A DNA stretch of 64,000 bases from positions 336,555 to 400,554 of the forward strand of contig NW_023998630.1 in assembly GCF_014805625.2 (NCBI RefSeq). Reading direction: 5' to 3'. Position 1 is the first letter of the stretch, and each line of letters starts with the position of its first letter. The position numbers were made by a program, and so were the translations under genes. Positions 33,701 to 48,700 of the stretch are shown here, in pieces. This DNA comes from Glossina fuscipes. Its lineage: Eukaryota > Arthropoda > Insecta > Diptera > Glossinidae. Below the pieces are notes generated by a model. That model did no database searches, was not told the DNA's origin, and worked only from the letters and a program-made list of their open reading frames with translations.

Positions 33701-36700
33701 AGCCAGTAAGTACGGAAATAAAAAAAAAGGAAAAACAACAAAAATGTTGAAGAAATCCTCACAACAACAACTACTATTTTATGTTCTACTTAATCACTCA
33801 ACTGTAAATCTATTCTTTACTACTCTCAACATTGGCTGAACAATCCAAAGAAAGGCAAAGCAAGGCGGCAGGGCAGGCATTGAAATGAAAGTGGTTGCTG
33901 GAGTACCATCTACGAGAGTACTGTACTCCATAGATGCCGGTAAGTAAGAAATGTGACAGAGGGCAAATAAGCGACCATGGGGGGAAATATGAAAGTAGTT
34001 ATCATAATGTTGAAGTGTATTGAATGAAAATATTGTGTATAAGTAAAACACACAGGATGGAAAGAAAACAATAAGTTTCGTAAAGAAGCATAAAATTCTT
34101 GACTGATATTTCTTTCTTAGTTGCATTAAGCCCAACCAATATCACAATAGCATTTAAGAATTTGTCATCTTTTTAAAGTGAACCTTAAGTTGCAGGGAGA
34201 TTTTACGCTTTATTTTTAACTTAGCCTTCTCTATTTTTATTATATGATATATTGTTGTTTTTTAGTTTTTTTGTTTTTATTTAAAATGTTTTTTTGCTAC
34301 TGCTCTCCCTCCGTCCGTCCCTGTCACTCTTTTACTAAATATATATCCATCTGAAAGTGTATTTATGAATATTTCCGCTTCAATAATATCAGTTTTCATT
34401 TTTTTTTTTTATTTTTATTATTCTTCCCTTCTTTTGTTGCTGTTGCATTCATAAATATTTATAAATCGATTTTGTATTTTATGTTTTAGTTTTTTATATT
34501 TCTTCTAAAAATTATTTTTATAGAAAAGCTTTATTATAGTTAAAAAGAGCGAATCATAAATGCAAATTTTGAAAGAAAATTATTTTTATAATAAATATAG
34601 GAAACGACTTAACGATTGTTGACAGTATATATTTTTACATATAAATATATATATGCATGGATATGAAAGCTTTGATAAAATAAAAAAATATTCGACTTTA
34701 AAGAAACCATGCAAACCGTAAACTTATCTATTCCAATTCTTTTTTTTTCAAATTTAAGCAAAGTAGATTTTTATCGTTAGCGCGGCTGCAGCGATTTCAT
34801 TTGCGTTTTGCTTGCCTTCAAAAGCACTTAGTCATCAATTTTGATACTTGTTAGATTCCTAAACATATGACGAATAGTGAAAAGTTAATAGCACATATAT
34901 ATCAAGCTTCCACATACTTACATACATGCATACCCACACTTAAATACACACACGTATTCTCTTGGTGAATACGTAGCGCTTGTGCGGATGCGTCTTTTGC
35001 ATGCTCTTTGTTTTCTAAGTAAACTACTGTAAGAAAAAAACTTAAAAAAGCGACGTCTTTACGCTAAACAAATCTGCGGTAAAAGTTCGCGATCGGTTAG
35101 GATGCTCAATCGATTTCGGCCAAAACACAAAGAAAAAAGCTAAAACAAAGAAATCTGCAGCGAAAAGCCAGAATTCTTTGATAGTTCGAGATTTGCTTTG
35201 TCTTTTGTTTCCTTTAATCTGGTTAATGGCAACAGTCAATAAGAAAAACAAAAAAAAGTAAGAGCAAAAACAGAACAAAATGCCATTGCGACACAGTTGC
35301 ATCATGGATCAAGTGCTTTCAGCTATCGCTGAAAACTAATAGTGCTCATAAACTTTAAAATGTAGTATACTGGTTGCATAGGTAGTGGCGCCGTGATAAG
35401 AAATCTGTATCGTTCAAACTTCGGTTGGGAAAAAAAAACTAGCAAGCAAACAAATATGCGTAGCTCCATACAAATACACGAGCGCAGGTGTCCATAAATA
35501 CATACATGTATATATATACAAAAACTTACAAAAACAACACAACAATTAAACAATAAGATCAGCTAAAACCGGCACCAAAGGAACGCCTCAAATCTCTAGA
35601 GGACCCGTTCGAAAGAAGCCACCATGTACAACGCACGCCAGAGCTTCTATTCCTAAAACATACATTGAAAAATGTAAGGAAAAATGAGAGCCTGCCTAAG
35701 CTGGGCGAGAATATGTTTAAGACTAAATAACCTAGAGAGGTGAAATCATGTTGGAATTAAAAACGAAGGTAGTTATGAACTTTACTTCATCGAAATGAAA
35801 TAAAAGCAAATGCTATATATTATGCAGGCACGCATATGGTGATTGTGAGATTGCCTAGCAGCCTGGCTGCCGACTCATTATAGAGTCAGGATAAAAATTG
35901 GATTGGTGGTCTGCAGGATGCGTGATATGAGAGCAACTACTGGATGTTTTAAAAGACTTGAATTTGAGTATAAAGCGAGACCCTATAAAAACAAAGTTAA
36001 CAGGAGCCAATATTGCTTAAATCGCAGTAAACCGGGTCACTGGAAAAGTGCTTGACAAAAGCCACCCTAGGGCGTTACTCTTCGTATCAGATAGCTATTA
36101 GAAAAACTCCGATATGAATTTGATGCAATTTAACTTGCATCGTTATGAGGCAACATAAGGCTTGCCGAAACAGACCGTTATTGAGCAAAAAATAAACGTG
36201 CTATTGATCTTGGAACAGTGTCAGGGAATTGTTAATAGTGGTATCTTAGTCGGCGGTATGACTAATAAGATCGGACTATGGATATTTGGTCAGAAAATAA
36301 TCCGAACCGCGCATTTAGTGCATTTACATCTTTAGCTGTTATTTGCCGCCCACCCTAGAGCTGTGAGTTACGCACAGGTAAGGGAGGAATGAGCGCCAGA
36401 AATCAGTAAGCGTAAGACGGCCATCGCTGCTGGAGACTTGAACGCGTGGGTTACAGAGTGGGGTAATAAATACACCAGCAGAATAGGTGAAATCTTATAA
36501 AAAGCTTTCAATAGTGTTGACTTGATACTCTTAACCGATGGAATAAAATATACGTATGAAAAAAAGTATCTCGGATCTATGGTAGACAACTTGTGCGTCC
36601 AAATTGCTCGTACGCTACTGCCGTGTGCGACAGGTACACGCACAGTGATCAGTGATCACCATGATGTAATCACGATGTTTAAAAAAAAAAAAACGCACAC

Positions 36701-39700
36701 ACACACAGTGTCTTGATCACGGAAAAGTGGTTCATGACCTGCTTTGGCAAACGCTTATTGAGAAGAAGGTGGACCTGGTATTACTGAGAGAACCATATCG
36801 AAGTGTAGGACGGGGCTCAATGATAACTGATGTGTCCGAAAAATAAGCAATTTGGGTGTCCACTCCTACAGCGTTCCTACATGTGAACTTTGAGCACAGC
36901 GGTTGCGTGAGGGCAAGAGTAAGGACGTTACACTGCTATAAGTGAACCGACGAAATAGCGTCGCTGGGAAAGGCTTAAAGGCTAGGCGGAAAGTCCAGTG
37001 CTCGAGGGTAGGGTAAGCTTTAATGAGCTATTGACCTGCTGTGAATCTATAAAAAGCAGCATAATTGTATGTGCCAGAAAGCAGATGTTATTTCAAGAGG
37101 ATGGCATTCAAAATCGTCCTGAAAAAAAATGAAAGCAAACAGAACACCGCAATGCTCGTTTCCGCTCATGCTCCAAGAAATAGCAGCAACACTTTTTGCG
37201 CAGAGACCGCCATACTTAGTGGTAGACTTTTACGGTAGGGAAAATGAATTAGTACCAATACTTACTGTGGAACAGTTACTGAGCGCATGCAAAAATCGGG
37301 GACGTGAAAACCTCTGACCCGGATAAATTCTCATACAAGGCGCTAAAGGCAGCGATACAAAGGAGGCCAGACATCTTCGTTACGATATTCCAAAAGTGTT
37401 TAGAAGAGAGGATCTTCTCTGATAAATGGAAGGTGTGACAGCTTGCCCAATATAGATCTTTCAAGCAAAACCAAGTTGATAGGTTATGCGGATGGCATTG
37501 CCCTGACTGTACAGAACGGCTCAAGCCCGTTAACACAGATTGTAGCAAACGATAGCTTAAGCCATGTAAGTAGATCGTTAGATAAGTCCACCCTGAAACT
37601 TGCCTTTGGAAAAACTGCAGCCGTACTGGTAAGGGATAGAAAAGTGGACGGATACTGTATTTAATTTAGTTATAGTTTGAGATTCTGGAACAGATAAAGC
37701 CTGGATCGAATAAAACATTTGTAACCCTAACCATTTTGTGCAAGCTTGAAATGAAACAGTCCTGGCGAAAAGTTATATGCAACGTCTATTTGGGCAGAGA
37801 AGGTATTACGTTAGCAGCAGCGATGAAAAAACGACTCGAAGGGAAGTTGGACTTGCAGCCTGACGCCAAACGTAGAACAATGGGTGGGGAAGAAACACGC
37901 AGAAGTTAATTTTTTCCTAATTCAATAGTTTACTTGTCATGGAAATTTTTCGAGTTATTTATGCAGTTTCAACTTACGTGCAGATAACGCATGCGACCTG
38001 CGCTAAGGCACAAACGACGATGCGCAGCACATTGTATTTGTTTTCCCGACTTGGGCATGTTTGAGAAACGGGCTTTTCAGATCTTTGGAGGTCGAAAAAC
38101 TAACTTTTCAATGTTTACACAAACACGTGCAACATATGGACATTACAGTCTATATGGATGCTAAAGACACAAAGTGGTTCGTTCACGGCATTATAAAATA
38201 TATACGTTGGAAATAATTTGGTACAAAACCCAAGAGATGAACCCACGGATTGCAATTTCATTAGATAAAATAATTTTGTACTTTTTTATGCAAGCAAAAT
38301 GAACTCTTTGGAATTTCTCTAAGTACATAAATGCAGTATTTAAATGAAATAAACAAAATTTACTTTATATAATATCAACCACATTATTGGTTATTCCGTT
38401 TGAACAGCAAAGAAAATTGTCCAAGTCATCCTAAAATTGGGAGATTGAGTAGATGTACTCTTTTCCAAGTCTCTTCCCGTCAAAATGAAGAGTCAGAGTT
38501 ATATCCTCAAATCAATAGGACACACAAGTACTTTCTCTACGAAATTCAATAGGGAAGCTGTAACGAATAAGGCGCTGCAAATATTGTTTTCATTACGACT
38601 GTAAGCCAAAACAGACCAAAATCAGAACAAGTAAACTTAGCTCGATTACGTTTTTCGTAAAATTTGCAGATAGAAGTAGCCCCGATCAGTTAGTTTGCTC
38701 ATACGCTTGCCATTTTAGCAGTACTTGACGTAGATTGTGGATCGCCAAATATCGCCCTGCACGAAATGAAATGAATTCGTTAACCTAATAAATTTGATAC
38801 TAAATACGTTAACAAGAGCTAGGAAACTGAAGTAATTTCCAGAAAGAGGACATGCCCTTACAAATTGGTGGACTGCAGCAGAAAAAATTCGTAAATATCC
38901 ACTTAAAATGTATAATGATAGCCATAGAAATTTAGTCTTATGAATATTGAATATTTTTGATAGGACAAATCCACAATGTTAGGTTCGTAAAATTTAGGAT
39001 AGATTACATGACAGGTATCCATGAATTGTCCTAATAGGATAATAATATAGATAAAATTTTTTTCTTTTAACTTTTCATGTACGTATGAATTGAAATATGT
39101 ACAATCTGTATTTACTAAAAATGTTAGTTTGTATACTCACGAGGTTAGGTTAGACGCCCTTAAAGGTTTTTAGGAAGTTGAGCAATTTAGCTAAAACAGG
39201 TTAATTAGTTTTGTTCGCTAAAAGTATCTTCCCGATGTTATTTGAGTTCATTTGGCCAAGTCTGAAAATCTCTCCCATGCCCAGATTTAGTGTTTGGAGT
39301 GTTCTCTTTATTTAAGGAGCAATCTTGCAGATGATCAATTTTTTTTTGTCGGTTGCAAAAAATGTTTTCCTGGAAAATTTCAATCTTTCTCAAGCGCAAC
39401 GCCAAAAAATGAATCTTTGCAGGGAAGATTAGGAAGAAACTCTGTCTATCTGCCTGTTGATTTCTAGCTCCTCCTGTCTCCTAATGTGCTTTTGGAAAAT
39501 ATATACTTTCATTTAAACTCATTTCCAAAAAAAATAGGGCGGCGTTTCGAAAATTTTGAGTGTTTCTGTCAAGAAGTTAAAAGTTTGGGAAGAATGTTTT
39601 CATAGTTTGCTATAATTATAAATTTTGCTGTTTTTTAAAGAAATAAGAAATGTATATGCGACTGTGGACAAATAAGCTGACATCTGTGTCAAATTTCATA

Positions 39701-42700
39701 CGATATCATCTCTGTCAAATATCATGCCAATATCTATATTAGCCCACGAAATGCACTTGAAAACGTCAATTTTTATGCCCACTACTGCAGGATGGGGGTA
39801 AATTTATTTTGTGATAATGTTTGCAACCCAAAAAAAGAAGCTCCAAAGACGCTATAAAGTGTATATATATATATTCTTGATCAGCATGTAATTCCGAATT
39901 GATTCAACCACGTCTATCCGTCAGTGTATTTGTGTACTGTGTGTTGTTGACACGCTTCTGTTCAACTTCAAATTTGGTAGAAAAACGGGAAGTTTTTGCA
40001 CGCAAGTTGATACTAAAAATGTGCGAAATTGGTCAAACCACATGCCTGCAGTAAAATGTAAACTGAACGCAACTCTGTTTTTGTAAGCAAAAATCTTTGG
40101 CTTTTTGGCCATTATTCACAAATTATAAAAGGTTGGAAGCTGAAATTTTCACATTCATAATATTTTTCGAAAAACTTTAGCACTTATGTGTTAACATGCG
40201 GAATGGCTAAAACAATTTTTTAATTTCCTTAAGTGCATAGCATATAGTATCTGTCTAAAAGACATTCTAAAATAAATATGGTGAACACCACGACCTTGTG
40301 GGCTAATTTCTTCTTTATAACGCCAGCGATATGAATACCAAATAAAACGACTCGGAGAGTGGAAGCGGACAAAGCAAAAGTGTTAATTCTAAATTAATGA
40401 CGGTGGGCGTTACGTCGTAATGGGTTAATTTTTTTGTTACAATACCGTTGATATGGGTACCACACAAAAGGACTTGGTGAGTAAAATGCGACAAGCTATG
40501 CGTGTTAATTCTAAATTAATTATGGTGAAGTCTACAAAGTCTACAGAGTTGGTGTTTTTAAAAAATTGACGATTGGATGAAGAGAGACGTTGTTGATATT
40601 GAGTACATATTGATTTTGTTGTTATTCGTTGTGAGAAAAGTCATACATTTTGTGCTAAACTTAAACACAAATATAAATATATAAACTTTTATATAAATAA
40701 AAACAAAGTGTATCGTTTATCGAAACCTTATTCGTGTTGTATCCCTTACAGACGGACATGCTTAAATCGATTCAGAATTTGATACTTATCAAGAATATAT
40801 ATACTTTGTGGAGTCTCTGAGGCTTCCTTCTGGCCGTTACACGCGTTTTCACATGATGGGTATAATAAACGCAGAACTCAATCGAAGAAAACATTCGATG
40901 TTTTGGAATCGTGTTATATCGAAGCTGTGTTAGCACAGTCACTAATTTTGTACCGTGGTGTGTGGAAACCGTGATTTACAAGTACCGTGTAAACATCTGC
41001 TTATGAATTATGCAAATTCAAAATAAAATTTCTGAGAAAGAAAACTATTTATAATCACTTCGCAAATTGGAAATAAATAAATTAATGAATATAAACTGAT
41101 TTAAAATCTTTTTAATATTACCTCCCAGGCTCTCGGAAGAACTTACTAAAATCTGTGTCAAGGTAAGTACATTCTTCATGAGTTGCTCTACACTTATTTC
41201 TATTATTTTAAAGTAATTGCCAGCTAGAATTTTTAATTCTAGGGAGAGAAAATAGAATACAGTTCTTGCATAGCTCTCTCGAACAGTTCTTGAAGGCATT
41301 ATTCTAACTTGCTCTTTTGTAAAGAGGAGATATGTTTAAGCAAATTTTTGTGATACAGTTTTTTAACAAACACCCAAACATACAGCCCTATACATCCTAT
41401 ACATCCCGATAATGCGAGTTGTTAGTGGTCTAAATGAAATGACAAGAGTAAAATTCGACCAGGGCTATTAATTAAATTTTAATTTAAGTATTTAAATAAA
41501 TATTTAACAATATTTAAAAGAAAAGTTACTTAACAAACAAACGGCTGCAAGGCTTTCACACCGTTTCTTGGTATGCTTTTTAGCAAATTGCGGAATGTGC
41601 TCATAATCTGCACGACAAATAAGTTTCAAATAATTTTTATTGATGCATTTTTCAAAAGTATTTCATAGAAAGACACTTTACTGCACTTGATGCAAGTTTA
41701 AATAATTTTCTTTATATTTAAGGAAGCGAAACACTTTTTTCGCAAACAATTTAAGACCGAAAACTTTTTGCCATAACTTGCTATTCCCCGACCGCTTTCC
41801 GCGGTTAACGAAATAATTACTTGGCACTTGTGACATCGGCTAAGTAAAAAAATCACACCGAAATGTTTACTAAATAAAATTTCGAATAAAACCATTCAGG
41901 AGTTATTCTCTTTTTCGTTACAAGACCAGGCGGAAAAATGTAGAGAAAACTCCCTTAATAACATTCACTATTGTTTTATAGGAACGCGCTGATAGTCAGG
42001 CAGGCTATGTAGAAAAAAAATTGCAAACAATAGATTTCAGCTAAATGTGGGTTTTTTTTTGGTTTTGAGCGCGTTAAGAGGGGTAACCAAATTTCCTGCT
42101 GGTCTAATGTTGGTTTCAGAGATCTCTCTTGATGACGAATGCAAACGATGCTAGAAATGATTGTTTTATGTTTTTGCTACGACATCACGTTGCGTTGGTG
42201 TTTTAATGAAAGTTTAACGTGTAGGAGACCTCTGTTATTGTTTTGGTAGCGCTGTAAGTTTTTTGCTATTTTGTATATTTCGCTTCCTTGGTACGGCATT
42301 TATGGCCTAAAAAAATCTGTTGCTATACATTCATAATTCATATTTTTGTACTTTTTCTTGTATTCGTGTTGTTTTTGGATACAAATCAAATCTGTTTTTC
42401 GCTCCTTGCTTAGAGATCTACGCCAACAAAATGTTTTATTGTTTTATTTTACAGAAATTGTTAGATTTGTTTTTTTGCATCTTTTACTCTCTCTTTTTTT
42501 AGAGTTTTGTCAGTCTCTGGTCAAATGTTGCACAATTTCCGTTGCTCTATCACCATCACCAGATTGTTGTTGATGCATTTGTTTCAGTTTAAACTTCTGC
42601 TTAATATGTTTTGTTTATTTGCCATTAAAACGTAAATATTCCTCTAAATTTTTGTGTGTTTCATATTTTATTGAGAATTTATTTCGGGCATTGTTTTGGG

Positions 42701-45700
42701 TTTAAAAAAAAGAAGAATAAAAATGTGCAAAAAATATTGCTGATTTTTTTTCGGATTGAAAAAGCCATCTAGGGGAAGTAATTGCTATTTTTGTAGGGCA
42801 AACATATAAACGAAGGCTTAGTGTTAATTTTTTTTTTATTTTATTTTTATTTTTTTAATAAACATATATCAACGGATTTAATGGTATTCTTGTCACATAT
42901 TCAAATAAAGTTAAATTTTTTTTTTTCGAAATTCTAAAATGTTATAAGTTTTTCATGTTGACACAAGTGATTTATAAATATTTTAAATGATATGAATAAA
43001 AATCAAAGATATTTAATAAAATGAGATAATACTTTAAGGCTTAAAGAACAATTTCCACTAGCATATTTCCGCGAATAAAGTTTTCTTGTACAGCAATTCT
43101 CATTACATACTGAGCTTATTAAGTCAAGAACGGGTTTCGTTTTGTCTTATGCAATCATTAAAATGGTTACGTGGCGGCAGCGTTTGCAATCAATTAAGGA
43201 AACAAATAAGCAAACAATGGCACTAATTAGATGAGATGGCGAATAATTAATATTGGAGAAAAGAATCGAAAGCTTACATCCATAAAAACGGAAGTGAGTA
43301 ATTAATGAGCGTTAAGATAATGGTTGGACTAACGTAGAACTTACCAAATCTTCTGGATTCTGCTGTTTTTTTCCAATTTATCAAAAAGCCAACATTAGAT
43401 TTTTGAATTCTTCTAGAAATCAGCTACATTAGCATTTATATGATGTCTTATAGCTGATAGAACGGATATATACGTGTTCGTAAAAATAATTAACTAGTAC
43501 TTGACTTTTATACTTTCAAATTAAATACTAATGGGTACTTTGCACTCGTAAATTTTTGAAAGTTTTGTGAAAACAATATTCGATTTAAGGCAAATCTTCT
43601 GTATTCATCGCCAAAAGCGATCATAAAGCAAGAAAGCAACACTTATATTTTTTGGGCCAGCGATGAGATTCGCGCTCGAATGCACTATCCTTCCGGCTTT
43701 TATCCGCTACTTTCTGGTTTTCTTTATACGTACCGTTCTGATAACGCAAATGTAATAATGCCTCTTATTTGAACTTATCTCCACAATTGTATTTTATTTG
43801 TTTATTGGGAAATGGGCAGGCTGATCGCGCAAGTAAGCTGCTTCTGCTCCTCTAATTATGGATGATGTCATGGAAAAGTTGGATCTTCAAAGATGCATTG
43901 GAAGAAAAGTTATAGAGAAAATTGCAGAAGGAAATTTACAATACCATCATCAACACTAATCTTCCATTAACCTCCAATTAATTCCGCCTTTATATCCAAC
44001 AAATATTGAGAAAACCAAGATTCAAACATTTTCGAGACTTCGTCTTGGTCATACAATTGCAACTCACCAATGGATCTTGCAGAAGTCTTCCTCCCCAATC
44101 TGCAGTCGTGGAGTGCCTTAACTTTTCCTTGCTATTGCATTTGGAACGACTAACCCTTTGGATATTCTAAAATCAACTTCAGAACCGAATTCTATATATT
44201 ACTTTATTAATACTACGAAGCTTAGTAAATTAGAGCCGATAGCCCGTGTTGCTAACGCTCAATGTCTTTTTCATTTTTCATTAGTCTAAAACTATAATAA
44301 TAATAATATTTTAATTGCAGTATGACTTTATTTTTTTGAATTTTTAGACATCTAGGTTAAACTTCCAACGCTTTACTAACCTAAATGGTGTTACTGCACG
44401 ATTTACTACAGTTCACCACTTTCACATATAAACTTTACTCGGTCTCGGCCCGAAACCAAATTAGAACGGATTTTGTCTTTTCCTAGAAATTTTTCTCGGC
44501 ATTGCTATCAGCTGGAAAAAATCCTGTCTTCATGTCTAGCCAGTCAAGTGGGGCTTTCGCATCTCTAAACTTAATCTGATCCAACTATATATAGCCAACG
44601 TGAACCAGTGAGTGGGGTCAAAACGGCGAACGATTATGGTTGTCACAAGTTTTTTGCTCGAATCCGTTTTCGATATCCGTTAGAACTTGCATTTCCTAAT
44701 TTTTTTTGTATTAAAAAGTTATTAAGAGCTCCATGTGCGCATGCGAGCTCTCGTTCGTTTTCCATACTGAATCCAGAATTAGAACAAATCTGGAGAGTTT
44801 CCACTCGCTGTGGCAGGCGCTACCCTAATTCAAATTAGGGACTTATGTGTACGAAAGATTTGCTGTTGCGATCGCAATGCAATAAGACATTTTCATTTAA
44901 AACACGCGGGCTTACCGAAGCAAGTGGATGTGTTACGTTTGCGAGAATGTGCGGAACACTCAAAGGGACTTACTGTAGATCTACCTTTTGTTGTTCCAAT
45001 CCATTCTGAATAGTTTTCTAAAGCCATATAAGTCGCTCTGCTTGCCTGATATCTGTCCAAGTGGTCTCATTTTAAAACTACAAGCTGCAATTTTTAAGAT
45101 ATTTTTATGAAATTCGCTATGTTGACATATTTTGGAACGAGGATTAACACTACTGAAAACGCATGGATATTTACAAAACGTATGACAACACGGTTTGCTT
45201 TTTAGTCATGACCGTTACTCCAAAACGTGGCTTGGCTTATTTCGTTTGTTTTTGTAGAATATTTATCGTGCGCCCTGTGTAGTTGTTGAGCATTGAGGAA
45301 AAAGAACGCAAGTAAACGTGTTGTTAATTCTTGTTCCATTATAGACGTGCACTTTAACCGGTTTGGACGAGTTTCAAATTCTTTTGCAAATTCGAAGGCT
45401 CTTTGCGAAAGCGGGAATGTTTATCGCAGATACTAAATAATTGGGCCGGCAGACAGATGGACTTGTGAACAGACGTAATGCTTAAGTAAATTACTTTTGT
45501 GCGTTGTAAGGACAAAATTTTGACAAAATTTTTATACTGTAGACGTGGCCGATTTTTTTCCATTTTCGCACAGGTATTGTAGCATCGACCGTAGAATATA
45601 TGCTTAAAGCTTTATGGGTTTATCTGCCGTAGCTTTTGAGTGGAAATAAGCAAAACACCTAAAGCGGCCAGCAGATTCAGAATTGGATGTTGATCAAAAA

Positions 45701-48700
45701 TGTTATTGTAAATTCTTTGAAACTAAGAGTTGCAAACGTTTTGAGAAAATGAATATACCGATCAACCGCAGACAATGTATTAAAATTAATAGTTGATATC
45801 AGCTAGACTTGCAAGAAGGACAACAAAAAAAAAAAACAAGAATATATGTAAACAAACAGGGAAAAGTCTTTACGGTAACATCTAAGAAAGCATATTTATA
45901 TAATGTTTACTGAACATCATTGTACATCTCTTGATAACTCAAACATGCATTTTTTAATGCTTTTGTCTTTTGGAAAAAGTTAAATTTCACAAATTTTCTT
46001 TTTACTGACCGGCAAAAGATAAAAAAAAAGTATAGAAAATGTATAATAAATTACTCCCCCTTTATCAATGCAAAAAACATTTGAAAACATCAATCAATGT
46101 TGCTTTTGCTTTTGTTGTTGTTGCTGTTGTTATTATTACTGTGCCCTTAGCAGATGTATCGATATCAATATGAAGGAATAAATATTTTTGCATGCATATG
46201 TATATCGGCTACGTTATGTACATCACAATTACTATTGAATTCTCTCCTGGGGGGTAATAGAATGCCAATGTTATTCAAACAAACATAACCAATGAAAAAT
46301 ATGTTGTATGTATTTCTATGATGGAAACGTGATGACAATATTCAAACAAAAATATTTGTTTCTCTCTGTTTTTGTTACGACTTCAACACGACAAGAAACT
46401 ATTAGTTATGCAAAATGTGTACATTTTCGTTGGTGTGTACCAGGGAGGGAGTAAGCAAGCAAATATTGTGCTGCTAGAGGCTTGTATAGTAAGGGAAAAA
46501 TTAATATGAAAATATTGATAAGTCGTAATAAATGAAAAAATTTATTCGTTTTGCTGAATGTTTAATTACACCGATAGGTCACAAAAAAAAAAAGGAAAAT
46601 AATAAATAAATTAATATTCATTAATCTGAATTGTTTTTTTTTTTTTTTTGTTTTTGATTTCGATTTTCATTTCTTGCTTAATGAAATACTTATTTTTTCG
46701 ATGTTCGTTGAATTTAAAAAAAGAATTGTATTTTGTTTTATTTTCCTTATTAACAAGTCGTATTAAGTAATTTCATTAGACATAAAACTCTCCGTCCGTT
46801 ATCTTGCATCTGAGTGTACGCGCCCTATTGCTGTTGTTTTTTATTTCTTTGTAAATATGTCACACATACTTACCACAACACCGTTAATAGTCCACGTCAA
46901 ATTAGCAGCTGGTTTAGAGTATTTAATTGAGCAATTGCCGTCAACCAAATCACCGATACGATAACGTGGCTGTATACCCGTCACACTGGCCTGTTCAATC
47001 GGTAATTCTATGCATAACACGAAAACAATGCCAAACAGTACATAGTAGTGAAGCAATGAATCAAGTGGAAAAGCAGTAGTAGTGAAGAGAGAGAGATAAA
47101 ACGAAACGAAAAGACAATGGAGATTTCTTACTAAATGCTTACATCCAAAAGGAGGGCAATAGCAACTGCAGCAGCAAAGTATCGCAATCAAAGTGAACCG
47201 GACGATAATGAGTACTGGTGTTTATTGAGCACAGAATTAAGAATGTTGCTGTTGCTATTGCTATTCATTTGTCTAATTAATTTGCTAATGCTGTTGTTGT
47301 AAATATTGTTGTTATGCTCTTTTTATTCCTTGTTTTTCGTATCGACTTTAACATACAGAATATTTTTTTTCGGCACCTCACCAGAATTTTTCACATTTTT
47401 TTCACGTTTTCTTTGCACTTACCCACAACCTCCATTTCACCGGAAATCATAGCCGTTTGAAATGATGGCGCTTCCACGGATATTTCACAAGTAAATTTTC
47501 CAGATATATTCAAAGGTACAGCCAGCAAAACCACATGACTTTGATTGGAAAGATTGCGCTAAAAATGTAGAACAAAAAATACAATGCAAAAATATAACAA
47601 AATTAAATAAAATAAATGAGAAAAAAGTGTCCGGAAAATTTTAGTAAAATCCGTGAAATTTCTCGAACGTATTCGATTTTTTTAAATCTTTTTACTAATA
47701 ACGCATAATGTAATTCGTGAAAATTATTATGCAGAACACACAGACTTTTTAACAGAATTTCCTTTTTTTTAATATTTAGTTGGAAATTAGCTGTAATGAA
47801 TAATGTATTTTTCTTTTTCTTTCTCTCTTTTTTTTATTGATGGCCACCTGCTCGATGAGTGTGTATGCATCTGTGTATGCGAGTTCATGTACATGATATA
47901 ATTTATTTTGTTACATTAGTTATGGTAATAGTCGGCCATGGTTCGTTCGTAAGGTGAAAATTTAATCACTTTTCTTGTTATTTGAAGATTTATGGTGTGT
48001 CGTGGTGGCTTGAAGCACAAATTAGTTGGGAAACCTAATTGAAATATTTTAATTAGTAAATGTGATGAGAAAGTGAAGAAGAATATTTTTTAGTGAATTT
48101 TGTGGAAGTATATGCAACAGAGTTAGCGGCTGGAGGATTTTTGAAAATTTTTAATATTTTTCTGGCTTTCGTTACAATTCATGTTGGTATCTTTTATCGT
48201 TTAGTTTATATTACAAAATAAAAAAAAACATTTATTTGATGATACTAAAACCAATCTCTAGAATTTTGTAACTAAATGTCAACTAGGAATGTGCACGTTA
48301 AAAATCTGCTATCTATCGAAATTTTTGTCACCGTAAAAGTTTGCAAAAAAAGCCAGATAGGCGGACTGATAACAGTATTATAAATTATTTCGTTATACTC
48401 GTTATGGCTTTTTTTAACGATTACTTTTAGATGCTGTCTAGGCGGAATTATAAAACTTTCGCATTTCCATTCATTACGAGATATATAAAAATGATAAATT
48501 TCGTTTTAAATTATAATTAATGATTTATTATCAGTTCTACCATTGGCGAGGGGTGTAGTTGACTAACTTCAAACTAAAATTGAATTAGAATAGAATGATT
48601 GCCTCTTAATCTTTTCTATTGGACGATGCTTAACGTGAGAAATATCTTTGATTGAAAGGTTGTTTTTTATTTTTTTATTTCTCTACGTCACTTTATGTAT

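Noticed and set aside
46841..46873. Extension of the beat Ig2 frame past VVV
   Set aside because: Reads through a consensus donor GTAAGTATG. The spliced product into VPPHHIK agrees with the family.
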